Shown piece by piece: positions 30,443-38,766 of a stretch of 64,000 nucleotides of DNA; the first letter of the stretch is position 1; every line of letters begins with the position of its first letter. Made by a program: the position numbers and the translations under genes. Source of the DNA: Citrobacter sp. JGM124 (GTDB lineage Bacteria > Pseudomonadota > Gammaproteobacteria > Enterobacterales > Enterobacteriaceae). Location of the stretch: positions 124,001 to 188,000 of the forward strand of contig NZ_JAERJD010000003.1 in NCBI RefSeq assembly GCF_018257795.1, read 5' to 3'. The notes beneath the pieces are model-generated. The model was not told the DNA's origin, made no database searches, and was given only the letters and a program-made list of their open reading frames with translations.

Positions 30443-32923
30443 ATGTTAATCAGGAAGAATCATTTTCTATTAATCTTATGTTTGCATGTGACTCACTCTT
30501 ACGCAAAAGATTATTTTAACCCCCTATTCTTAGGGGCTGATGTTGATTCTATAGGTGACTTATCCTATCTTTCTGCAGGAAATAATGTCACTCCTGGGGT
30601 TTATTTTTTAAGTCTGAATGTTGGTGATGCTTTCATTAAAAACATTAATGTCAGATTTAAAGAAAACAAAGAGAAGAAAATCACCGCTTGTTTTACAAAA
30701 GAGATCATTGATCAGATTCCTTTCAATAAGGAAGCATTAAATAAACTGGATGCACTATCACAACATGATCAATGTATTGATATCAATGATGCAATTAATG
30801 ACTTCAGCTATAGTATTGATTTATCTAAGCTGGCGCTTACTTTATTAATACCACAAATTTACCTCAAATCAGTGCGTTCAACTCTTGCCAATGAGTCTGA
30901 CTGGGATGACGGTATAACAGCACTGATGACTAACTATAATATCAATGGTTCTTATTCAAAAAATAAAGATATGGACCATTATACATCTACTTTCATCAGT
31001 TTAAATAACAGGTTGAATATTGGCCCATGGCGTTTTAATTCAAGCTCTTATTATAACCAGAGTAATATGGGTAATGTATCAACCCAAGAGTTTAACTCTA
31101 ACAGTATTTTTGTGACCAGAGATATTAATACCATAAAATCAACACTCACGGTTGGCCAGAATGTTTTAGGCTCAATATTGTTTGACTCTAACCCCTATAT
31201 TGGTATTTCACTTGCTACATCGAATGAGATGTTGCCAGAAAGTGAAAAAGGTTACAGTCCAACAATAAAAGGCATTGTAGACTCCAGATCAAGAATAACG
31301 ATCAGGCAGAACGGTAATATTTTATACCAAGAATATATTAATCCAGGCCCTTATAGCATTGACAACTTGAACTCAGTAGGAACCAGTGGTGACTATGAAG
31401 TTGAATTAACATCAGACGAAGGTGTGGTGACAAAATATACAGTTCCATATTCTTCATTACCAAATTTATTACGCCAGGGGAGTTATAATTATTCTGTTTC
31501 TTTGGGGCAGTTAGATATATCTGGAGCAGATAAAAGTCATTTTGCACAAGGTTCACTTGGTTATGGATTACCCTATGATACAACATTGTATTCAGGGTAT
31601 CAGCTTGCGAATGATTATTTAGCTCTGGGCATGGGGTTGGGCAAAGACATTGGCAATGTTGGTGCTTTATCATTTGACATGATAGAGTCCAAGGCCAAGA
31701 TAGATAATAAGAGTTATGTTGGTAATTCTTATCGTATTTTATTTGCAAAATCTTTCAGTAATACTGGAACTAATATTCAATTAACAGGCTATCGCTATTC
31801 TACATCAAATTATTATACGTTTTCCGAAGCAAGTTATAGAAATAATTCAAAGAATGACAGTAATGATGTCAGCACTATATTAAGAAATGAGCATAGAAAA
31901 AACAGTTATCAAGTTAATATATCACAAAATATGTCAAATTATGGGCAGCTATATTTATGGGGTAATGTGAACACATATTGGGGAAGTGATTCAAAATCCC
32001 AAAATATTCAGCTAGGCTGGAATAAAACATTTACTCAGTTGAATAATGTCATGCTGTCGGTTAGCTATAATAAAAATAAATACCGACAAATGACGGATGA
32101 TATGTTTTATTTTTCTATATCTATGCCACTCTCTAATGGTATGGATAAAAACAGAATGTATCTGACAAATAGCACTAGTTATAATAATTCAACATATAAT
32201 AATACAACCAGCATGTACGGTAATGCATTGGATAACAAACTGGGCTATAACATTTATCAAACTGTCAGCAATAATAATCAAAACAGATCTAACTTGAATC
32301 TTAACTATAAAGCGAATGCAGCTACAGTGAGTGCGGGAACCGCATTTTCAAATAACTCTACTGAACTTGATTATGGGCTGACAGGCTCTGTACTGGTGCA
32401 TCAAGGGGGCATTTTATTTTCCAGGCAAGCCAATGATACAGCTATATTAGTCGAAGCTAAAGGTGCGCCAGGAGCAAAAATTGACAGAGCGGGAGAGAAT
32501 ATAGAAATTAACAATAGTGGTTATGCTCTGATTCCTTATGCCACGGCTTACCATTATAATGATGTTTCTCTATCACCTGAAACATTCGGTGCAGGATATG
32601 ATATTGATGGAAAAGTTTTTAAAGTTTCACCAACGCGTGGAGCGATAAGTAAAGTTATATTTGATGTGCGGAAAGGGTATAATTTTTTAGTGGCGCTTAA
32701 GTATAAAAATAAGCCTGTAAAATTTGGTGCGGTGGTTACTAATAATACAGAGGATACTACATCCATTATTAATGATGACAGTACGGTATACTTAACCGGT
32801 GTGCTTTCAGGATCATCTTATACAGTAAGAATTAATAAAGATACGATTTGTCGCTTTTCTGTTAATTATGATGATAAAAACAATATGAAAAGTATTAACA
32901 ATGCTAATTTAGATTGTAAATAA
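30443..32923 (+). CDS. Fimbrial outer-membrane usher (FimD/PapC family)
   Basis: This 826-residue usher has a 21-residue signal peptide. The N-terminal chaperone-binding domain (DYFNPLFLG onward) contains a cysteine pair. A 24-strand barrel with a plug domain occupies the middle (about residues 140-650), and the two C-terminal domains end with the expected cysteine pair (TICRFSV and NLDCK). Length fits the 800-870 range of the family. The gene is AT-rich, with frequent AAT and AAA codons, unlike the flanking backbone, suggesting horizontal origin of the operon. Confidence 0.94.
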   Translation: MLIRKNHFLLILCLHVTHSYAKDYFNPLFLGADVDSIGDLSYLSAGNNVTPGVYFLSLNVGDAFIKNINVRFKENKEKKITACFTKEIIDQIPFNKEALNKLDALSQHDQCIDINDAINDFSYSIDLSKLALTLLIPQIYLKSVRSTLANESDWDDGITALMTNYNINGSYSKNKDMDHYTSTFISLNNRLNIGPWRFNSSSYYNQSNMGNVSTQEFNSNSIFVTRDINTIKSTLTVGQNVLGSILFDSNPYIGISLATSNEMLPESEKGYSPTIKGIVDSRSRITIRQNGNILYQEYINPGPYSIDNLNSVGTSGDYEVELTSDEGVVTKYTVPYSSLPNLLRQGSYNYSVSLGQLDISGADKSHFAQGSLGYGLPYDTTLYSGYQLANDYLALGMGLGKDIGNVGALSFDMIESKAKIDNKSYVGNSYRILFAKSFSNTGTNIQLTGYRYSTSNYYTFSEASYRNNSKNDSNDVSTILRNEHRKNSYQVNISQNMSNYGQLYLWGNVNTYWGSDSKSQNIQLGWNKTFTQLNNVMLSVSYNKNKYRQMTDDMFYFSISMPLSNGMDKNRMYLTNSTSYNNSTYNNTTSMYGNALDNKLGYNIYQTVSNNNQNRSNLNLNYKANAATVSAGTAFSNNSTELDYGLTGSVLVHQGGILFSRQANDTAILVEAKGAPGAKIDRAGENIEINNSGYALIPYATAYHYNDVSLSPETFGAGYDIDGKVFKVSPTRGAISKVIFDVRKGYNFLVALKYKNKPVKFGAVVTNNTEDTTSIINDDSTVYLTGVLSGSSYTVRINKDTICRFSVNYDDKNNMKSINNANLDCK

Positions 32924-32936
32924 CAAAGGATACTAT

Positions 32937-33464
32937 ATGAATAACTATGTTACGTTTCTTTTGTTTTACTTGTTATGTTTTTCAGTCTCGGCTGCGGATG
33001 TTACTGTTAATTTGAACGGGGGTATTCTGACTCAAAGCTGTAATATCTCTAGTCAGGATTTAATTAAAAATATCAATTTTCCTGATCTTAATCCAGGTGA
33101 TTTTAGTCAGGCTGGAGCTACAAGTGCAGAACAGCCTGTTTCTATATTCCTGGAAAACTGTACGGGAAAAGTTAACAATGTGGCATATGAGTTTTCTGGC
33201 GACGCAGATGCTGCTGATTCCACACTATTAAAAATAACAGGGAAGTCAGTGAGTGAAAATACTCCATTGGCCACTGGGTTGGCTATTGAGATATTAGACA
33301 GGGATAAGAAAAAAGTAGCCCTAAATACGAAAAAAGCATTAAATGAAATTATTACCGGTGCAACCTATAGTCTTGATTTTTACTTTAGATACAAAGCAGT
33401 AAGTAATAATGTCAGTTCCGGTGATGCATCTGCCGTTGTTTATCTGGATATTTATTATGAGTAA
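32937..33464 (+). CDS. Minor fimbrial subunit 1
   Basis: This 175-residue pilin-type protein has a signal peptide of about 19 residues. The mature chain shows the pilin disulfide cysteines (QSCNIS and ENCTGK), the donor-strand-like N-terminus DVTVNLNGGIL and a terminal VYLDIYYE with the near-terminal tyrosine. It starts 13 bases after the usher stop and overlaps the next gene by 8 bases. It is probably an adaptor or fibrillum subunit. Confidence 0.86.
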   Translation: MNNYVTFLLFYLLCFSVSAADVTVNLNGGILTQSCNISSQDLIKNINFPDLNPGDFSQAGATSAEQPVSIFLENCTGKVNNVAYEFSGDADAADSTLLKITGKSVSENTPLATGLAIEILDRDKKKVALNTKKALNEIITGATYSLDFYFRYKAVSNNVSSGDASAVVYLDIYYE

Positions 33465-33978
33465 GATGGAACCAATTTTCTTTATAATACTACTGTTTTT
33501 TTCTGAATTAAGTTTTAGTGAAAGAGTTACTATTAATATAAATGCCAGCGTACTTGAACGAACTTGTACTATTTCGAATGATTCATTGAACCAAAAGATT
33601 GAATTGCAGGGTGGGGATTTGAGGCAAAGTGATATAGGTGTTCCTTTTGGTAAGACATCTTTTTCAATTAATTTGATAGATTGTCCTGTTAATCTATCAT
33701 CAGCACATTTAAAATTCTCAGGAGAAAGTGACTCATCAATGAGTAATTTACTCAAAAATGTTAATGGGACTGATGCTGCCGCACAGGGGGTCGCATTAGG
33801 CTTATATAATACAAATAATGTAAATGTTGATATCACTAATAATGAGGAAACTCTGCTTATTAATCCGGTTCTGACAACTAATATATTTAATTTTTTCATT
33901 TATTATGTCAGGGTAAATCAAACTGCTGCTGCCGGGAAAGTCACAGCGATTGCTGACTTTGAAATCGCATATGACTAG
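33457..33978 (+). CDS. Minor fimbrial subunit 2
   Basis: This 173-residue pilin-type protein has a signal peptide of about 21 residues. The cysteine pair is in ERTCTIS and LIDCPV, and the end FEIAYD has the conserved tyrosine. I use the ATG at 33457, which overlaps the preceding stop (ATGAGTAA) and gives a clean signal peptide; an upstream in-frame start at 33409 would lie deep inside the previous gene. It resembles minor subunit 1, suggesting tandem duplication. Confidence 0.84.
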   Translation: MSKMEPIFFIILLFFSELSFSERVTININASVLERTCTISNDSLNQKIELQGGDLRQSDIGVPFGKTSFSINLIDCPVNLSSAHLKFSGESDSSMSNLLKNVNGTDAAAQGVALGLYNTNNVNVDITNNEETLLINPVLTTNIFNFFIYYVRVNQTAAAGKVTAIADFEIAYD

Positions 33979-34609
33979 AATAATGTTACTGCTATATGTT
34001 TTTTTATATTCCATCCACGGTATATGTGGTATCACTGTTATCGGTACTCGGTTTATCATGAATAGTGATATGAAACATCTTAATATAAAAGTCACTAATG
34101 ATAATGAAAGTGACTACTTGGTTAAAAGTGTGTTGGATGATGAGGATTTCATTATATCTCCACCTCTTTTCTTACTTCCTAAAAATAATAGCAGTATTAT
34201 TACTGTAATTCTTAAAGAAAAAAAAGAATACCATAGCGATAAAACATTCAACTTGACGTTAACAAGCATTCCAAGATCATCCGTCAATAATGAATATAAT
34301 ACAGTATCCTTAGCAGTAAGGCATCATTTTAAGATAATTTACCGCCATGCTGAGTTGCAAAGCAGTTCCTTTAAAAAAATAAAGCTAAGGAATCAGAATG
34401 ATAGATGCATCATTGATAACGACTCTAATTTTTCTTTTACAGTATCAGTATCCAGAGATAGATATGACACACGTGCCAAAATAATAAATTTATCACCTCA
34501 TGAAAAAAAACAAGTGATGATTGAGAATATAAATACTAAATGTGATGCATGGGTGAGTTTTTATGATGAATATAATGATGTTATTGATTCAATTAAATTA
34601 ACGGCTTGA
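33971..34609 (+). CDS. Periplasmic fimbrial chaperone (PapD family), second copy
   Basis: This 212-residue protein starts at the ATG at 33971, overlapping the preceding stop by 8 bases. It has a 20-residue signal peptide. The anchoring arginine (IGTRFIM) and lysine (HHFKIIYRH) of PapD-like chaperones are both present. It is diverged from the first chaperone of the same operon. Its place directly before the adhesin gene suggests it serves the tip subunits. Confidence 0.87.
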   Translation: MTRIMLLLYVFLYSIHGICGITVIGTRFIMNSDMKHLNIKVTNDNESDYLVKSVLDDEDFIISPPLFLLPKNNSSIITVILKEKKEYHSDKTFNLTLTSIPRSSVNNEYNTVSLAVRHHFKIIYRHAELQSSSFKKIKLRNQNDRCIIDNDSNFSFTVSVSRDRYDTRAKIINLSPHEKKQVMIENINTKCDAWVSFYDEYNDVIDSIKLTA

Positions 34610-34625
34610 TTTGGAATTGTTTAAT

Positions 34626-35702
34626 ATGAAAGGTATCAAAAAGAAATTAGTAGCCATGGTGATAATGTTATTCCATGCCCATCAGGTATATGCTTACCCA
34701 GAGTTTTCTTATTATGTTAATAACCACGATGTTACTCTTGAAATTTCGGGGCCAGCAGACAGGTTAACGTTTGGGTCGGTCATTATGAATACTGGTTCCT
34801 CAACCAATAAAATATGCAGTAGTAGTGATCTGAATTATAACCTTCAGAAAGTTGTCTATGAGCCAGTTGCCACCTGGAGTGGGCGTACCTACCAGGCGAC
34901 TTCCGCACATGTTCCCATTCCGTTATTCGAGTCTGGTGTTACTGGTTTTGCTTTAACACCCATGGGGGGTAACATTGATGATGGGCCACCGAAGTATTTT
35001 TTGCCTTTATATACCGATAGTAAAACGGTCTGGAGTGGCTACACTGAAAATGCAAGGCGTATTACAAATGGGCACAGGGTAATGTCAGGACTCTATCTGT
35101 ATAAAGATGAAAATAGATTCACAGGAACGACAATTATTCCGCAGCAACTCATGTACCGCTACTTGTGTAAGGATGGCAACGATACAACTCAGGAAGTTTA
35201 TAATTTTATCTTTAATCCTATTATTATTAATGGGGCAGTAACTGGTTGTACGCCGGCAAGTAATGCTGTAGTTATTGATATGGATAAAATAGCACAGAGC
35301 AAAATTGAAAATGCAGATTCATCCACTCTTATTGGAACTAAGCAATCTGTATTTTCTTTGCAATGTGATCCCAATATTAACGTCTTCATCTCGTTTGTTG
35401 ATTTATCCGATCCCACAAACACATCGGATACCGCGACGCTAACTGCCGATTCGACAGCTACCGGGGTTGGATTCGCTTTAACAGGGCCACAAGGGAAACG
35501 CCTTGTATTTGGTCCTGATGGGTCAGCGACAGGTGTTCCAGGGCAGCAGAAGTATTTCATTCAGAACTCGGGTTCTGCTTATTCCTCACGAAATAACCCA
35601 ATCAGCACGACATTTGGTTTTAGTTATGTTCGTAAAACCGATGAAGCAATCAAACCCGGCACTGCCAAGGCTGTCATTGGGCTGACGTATTCATATCAAT
35701 GA
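34626..35702 (+). CDS. Fimbrial tip adhesin, two-domain
   Basis: This 358-residue protein is about twice pilin size, as expected for a lectin-pilin adhesin. A 23-residue signal peptide ends in VYA. The N-terminal half (to about residue 195) would be the receptor-binding domain, with no homology I can name. The C-terminal half has pilin features: a cysteine pair (GCTPAS and LQCDPN) and an ending IGLTYSYQ. The ATG at 34626 is chosen over a TTG five codons earlier. It is the last gene of the operon, in which codon use is generally AT-rich. Confidence 0.82.
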   Translation: MKGIKKKLVAMVIMLFHAHQVYAYPEFSYYVNNHDVTLEISGPADRLTFGSVIMNTGSSTNKICSSSDLNYNLQKVVYEPVATWSGRTYQATSAHVPIPLFESGVTGFALTPMGGNIDDGPPKYFLPLYTDSKTVWSGYTENARRITNGHRVMSGLYLYKDENRFTGTTIIPQQLMYRYLCKDGNDTTQEVYNFIFNPIIINGAVTGCTPASNAVVIDMDKIAQSKIENADSSTLIGTKQSVFSLQCDPNINVFISFVDLSDPTNTSDTATLTADSTATGVGFALTGPQGKRLVFGPDGSATGVPGQQKYFIQNSGSAYSSRNNPISTTFGFSYVRKTDEAIKPGTAKAVIGLTYSYQ

Positions 35703-35769
35703 GATGGTATGCAGGCAGATTTATTTTGGTATCACTGAATGTACAAATGAAAAATAGCAAATGACCGAG

Positions 35770-35821
35770 ATAACCGAATATCCATTTTCTGAGCGAACGC
35801 AGAGCGAGGATACTCGGCTAT
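35770..35821. terminator. Imperfect inverted repeat between convergent genes
   Basis: ATAACCGAATATCC (35770-35783) pairs with GGATACTCGGCTAT (35808-35821) with two A-C mismatches, around a 24-base loop. It lies between the convergent adhesin and EIIA genes. No clear T run follows on either strand, so a terminator role is uncertain. Confidence 0.35.
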
Positions 35822-35824
35822 CGA

Positions 35825-36322
35825 TCAAATTCGGTGGGCGTGAATGAGCGCTGTTATTCCAGCCTGAACCCCGCCTGTATTTACTTTCACTTCATACAGT
35901 TCTGGGGAGGTGATAATCACAGGGGTAACGAGTGATATATTATTTTCTGCGAGAACATGACTTTGAACCTGGAGAATAATTTGCCCTTTTTTAACAGACT
36001 GGTTTTCATTCACCATTCGAGAGAACCCCTTGCCTTGCAGAGACACGCTATTTAAACCAACGTGGACCAGGACTTCGATACCATCATCAGTCTGCATAAA
36101 AAATGCGTGGTTTCCCGGCAGAATAGAAGAGATTATCCCATCGGCGGGCGCCAGAATGTTAATAATATCCTGAACGTCAGGAATGATGGCTATGCCAACG
36201 CCAACCAGTTTCTCGGAAAAAATAACATCACGAACCTGCTCTAATGCTAATGTCTCACCAGTCACTGGGGCATATAGCGTAGCCAGGTGAAAATCAGCAG
36301 TTTGTGTCTTTAATCGCTTCAT
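35825..36322 (-). CDS. Stand-alone PTS EIIA-Glc-like protein
   Basis: This 165-residue protein is a full EIIA-Glc domain with nothing attached. It shares with E. coli Crr the phrases FSEKLVGVGIAI and NHAFFMQTDDGIEVLVH. Both key histidines are present: His72 (supporting) and His87 (phosphorylated in Crr as His90). No EIIB or EIIC gene is nearby. It lies 115 bases downstream of iolD on the same strand, has its own ribosome binding site (AAGGAA), and is likely cotranscribed with iolD. The genome presumably has the ordinary crr elsewhere, so this would be a paralogue. A role in PTS-linked control or phosphotransfer in inositol use is an inference. Confidence 0.85.
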   Translation of the reverse strand: MKRLKTQTADFHLATLYAPVTGETLALEQVRDVIFSEKLVGVGIAIIPDVQDIINILAPADGIISSILPGNHAFFMQTDDGIEVLVHVGLNSVSLQGKGFSRMVNENQSVKKGQIILQVQSHVLAENNISLVTPVIITSPELYEVKVNTGGVQAGITALIHAHRI

Positions 36323-36437
36323 AATGTATTCCTTTCATTTTATTTAAAAAATTTCTCGGCGATACGCCCGGAGTTCTTCACACTTAAAAGAAACAGAAGG
36401 TTGCAGGCCGCCATGGGGCAGCCTGTCTGATTTAGGT

Positions 36438-38378
36438 TTAATACTGCCGTGCTGATTTTACTTTTTCAGCCATTTGTCGGGCATTGGCTTCAATGATGTT
36501 ACTCCTGGCAACTTCTGCGATACCCACTCGCCACCAGTTGAAATAGCCATGTACCATCGTTTTTGGTAGCACTTTAATATCGATCAGAGTGGATATTGTT
36601 TGTTTTCTGGCATCAGCCAGAGCTGCTATAAGTTCTTCATAACAGGTGACTTGATAGCTTTTACAGCCATAACCTTCAGCAATTTTCGCGAAGTTGACGG
36701 GAATAAGTCCCCCTTCCTGAACGGCATTTTCGTTTGCGTGATAACGAAACTCTGTGAAGAAGCTGCCCATTCCGTGGCCCATTTGCAGGTTATTGATACA
36801 GCCATTAGTCATATTATCAATAAGTATCACATTGATTTTTTTATTCATTTGCAGTGATGTGACGAGTTCAGAATGCAGCATCATGAATGAGCCATCGCCT
36901 AAGAAGGCATAAACTTCCCGGGAAGGTTCAGCAATTTTGGCTCCTAATGCTGCATTCACTTCATAGCCCATACAGGAGTAACCATATTCAACATGATAGT
37001 CATTGGTCCCACGGGTCTGCCAGACACGCTGCAAATCCCCAGGCAGACTACCGGCTGCCGCAACGATGATTGCATCCTCCGGTAGTGTCTCATTGAGTAC
37101 ACCAAGGACTTTACTTTGTGTAAGCAGGGATCCTGTTAATTCATTGAATTCCTTGTAAACCTTTTCTCTGTCGAGGCCGTCTTCCACTTCTGGTGTGAAG
37201 TTTTCATCTTGATATTCGATGCTGTAGACTCTCTTTACTTCTGTATGGTATTGGTGGCGGGCTTCGGCAATATCATCCCCCCATTCAGCGTGATATTGTG
37301 TTTCTGCTAGAGCATTATCCAGCTGTATCAGTGCCTGGCGGGCATCAGCGATGACCATGAGCCCGTCGAGCTTGCCCGCATCAAAACGACTGATATTAAT
37401 ATTCAAGAAACCAACATCTTCATTTTTGAACAGTCCCTTAGATGATGTCGTAAAATCGGTATAGCGAGTACCGATACCGATGATAAGGTCTGCCTGTTGT
37501 GCCAGCATATTTGCCGCTAAACTGCCGGTTTCACCGACTCCGCCAACGTTAATCGCTGATGCTGAACTGATTGTCCCTTTCCCGGCCTGGGTTTCAGCAA
37601 CAGGGATACCATAGCGATGGGCAAACGCTTGTAAAACATCCCCCGCCTGGGAATATTTTACCCCTCCACCACAAATTAACAGAGGACGTCTGGCCCGTTG
37701 TATACGGACTAGTGCGTCACTGATCATGGCGTCTGTGGCTGAATAACGTTCAAAACGATGGACTCGCTTCTCAAAGAAATAAAGGGGATAGTCCCAGGCT
37801 TCTGCCTGCACATCTTGTGGCAAACAAAGGGTTACTGCCCCAGTAAGTGCCGGGTCTGTAAGTACTCGCATGGCATTGATACACGCACTCATCAGCTGCT
37901 CAGGCCGACTCACTCTATCCCAATACTTGCTGACGGCCCGGAATGCGTCATTGGTACTGATACTGAGATCTGTTTCTTGTTCTATTTGCTGTAACACGGG
38001 ATCGGGTTGACGAGAAGCATACACATCTCCAGGAAGGAGAAGTAAAGGGATACGGTTTGCTGTTGCTGTTGCTGCCGCAGTGATCATATTAGCGGCACCT
38101 GGACCAACTGAAGAAGTACAAGCAAAAATTTGCTGACGCAAACACTGTCTGGCAAAGCCTGTTGCTATATGTGCCATTCCCTGCTCATTACGCCCCTGAT
38201 GCACGCTCATGGTACCACTATCTTCTTCTAACGCCTGGCCCAGACCCAGTACATTACCGTGACCAAAAATCGCAAAAATACCTTTTACGAATTTGATCTC
38301 TTTGCCATCTACTTCGATGTATTGGTTATCTAAAAAACGAACAAGCGCCTGCGCGGTTGTCAATCGAATGTTGTTCAT
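36438..38378 (-). CDS. iolD: 3D-(3,5/4)-trihydroxycyclohexane-1,2-dione acylhydrolase IolD
   Basis: IolD is the thiamin diphosphate enzyme that opens the inositol ring, giving 5-deoxy-glucuronate. From the ATG at 38378 the protein is 646 residues, the usual length. The N-terminal Pyr domain holds the catalytic glutamate phrase [11 protein letters not shown], and the C-terminal PP domain the ThDP motif [11 protein letters not shown] to IDNMTNG. A GTG three codons upstream (38387) is also possible, but AGGTGA is properly spaced only for the ATG. It diverges from iolC across a 388-base regulatory gap. Confidence 0.96.
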   Translation of the reverse strand: MNNIRLTTAQALVRFLDNQYIEVDGKEIKFVKGIFAIFGHGNVLGLGQALEEDSGTMSVHQGRNEQGMAHIATGFARQCLRQQIFACTSSVGPGAANMITAAATATANRIPLLLLPGDVYASRQPDPVLQQIEQETDLSISTNDAFRAVSKYWDRVSRPEQLMSACINAMRVLTDPALTGAVTLCLPQDVQAEAWDYPLYFFEKRVHRFERYSATDAMISDALVRIQRARRPLLICGGGVKYSQAGDVLQAFAHRYGIPVAETQAGKGTISSASAINVGGVGETGSLAANMLAQQADLIIGIGTRYTDFTTSSKGLFKNEDVGFLNINISRFDAGKLDGLMVIADARQALIQLDNALAETQYHAEWGDDIAEARHQYHTEVKRVYSIEYQDENFTPEVEDGLDREKVYKEFNELTGSLLTQSKVLGVLNETLPEDAIIVAAAGSLPGDLQRVWQTRGTNDYHVEYGYSCMGYEVNAALGAKIAEPSREVYAFLGDGSFMMLHSELVTSLQMNKKINVILIDNMTNGCINNLQMGHGMGSFFTEFRYHANENAVQEGGLIPVNFAKIAEGYGCKSYQVTCYEELIAALADARKQTISTLIDIKVLPKTMVHGYFNWWRVGIAEVARSNIIEANARQMAEKVKSARQY

Positions 38379-38455
38379 TTCATTCACCTATGAATAGTTA
38401 TTGCCTGTCTACTGTTCCCAGTCTCAGGGGTTGATGCGATGTGAACGACTATAAG

Positions 38456-38469
38456 GGAACAATATTTCA
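38456..38469. promoter_or_regulatory. Candidate IolR operator at iolD/iolC
   Basis: GGAA-CAATAT-TTCA matches 7 of 8 defined bases of GGAA-N6-TTCC, the motif that I recall being reported for the RpiR-type IolR of Sinorhizobium meliloti. It lies 78 bases upstream of the iolD start. Confidence 0.45.
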
Positions 38470-38559
38470 CATCACACTAAAATCAAAAAATAATTTCACT
38501 ATTGGGAAGGAGATCAAAAAAATGAATAATTAGTTTCATAATAAGAAAATAAATTTCAC
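38465..38559 (+). repeat. Four phased TTTCA(C/T) direct repeats
   Basis: TTTCAC at 38465, TTTCAC at 38494, TTTCAT at 38534 and TTTCAC at 38554. The start-to-start distances are 29, 40 and 20 bases, close to whole turns of the helix. The second and fourth are embedded in (T/A)AATTTCACT; the decamer AAATTTCACT recurs at 48572 before the iolE operon. Confidence 0.5.
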
Positions 38560-38766
38560 TTTTTTTTTGAATCAAAAAATATAAATATTATCAATATAAA
38601 ACAGATTGTTAAGTTGATTTACTATGAGCTTTCATCAGGTTGTACTCTTTCAATACTATGATTCAAGTCACATTCAAATACTAAGATTTATTCTATTTTC
38701 GTTGAAAATGAAATTATTAAACCCTAACATAACGAATAACAAGACTGTTTTTTGATGAGGACACTG

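Larger units (their letters stand above)
38379..38766. other. iolD-iolC divergent regulatory region
   Basis: This 388-base AT-rich region separates the divergent iolD and iolC genes. It contains a near-match to an RpiR/IolR operator at 38456-38469 and four TTTCA(C/T) repeats between 38465 and 38559. No gene is present. Confidence 0.6.

Noticed and set aside
36404-36425. Hairpin CAGGC/GCCTG between iolD and the EIIA gene
   Set aside because: Short stem, no T run on the minus strand; not enough to separate the two genes into different operons.
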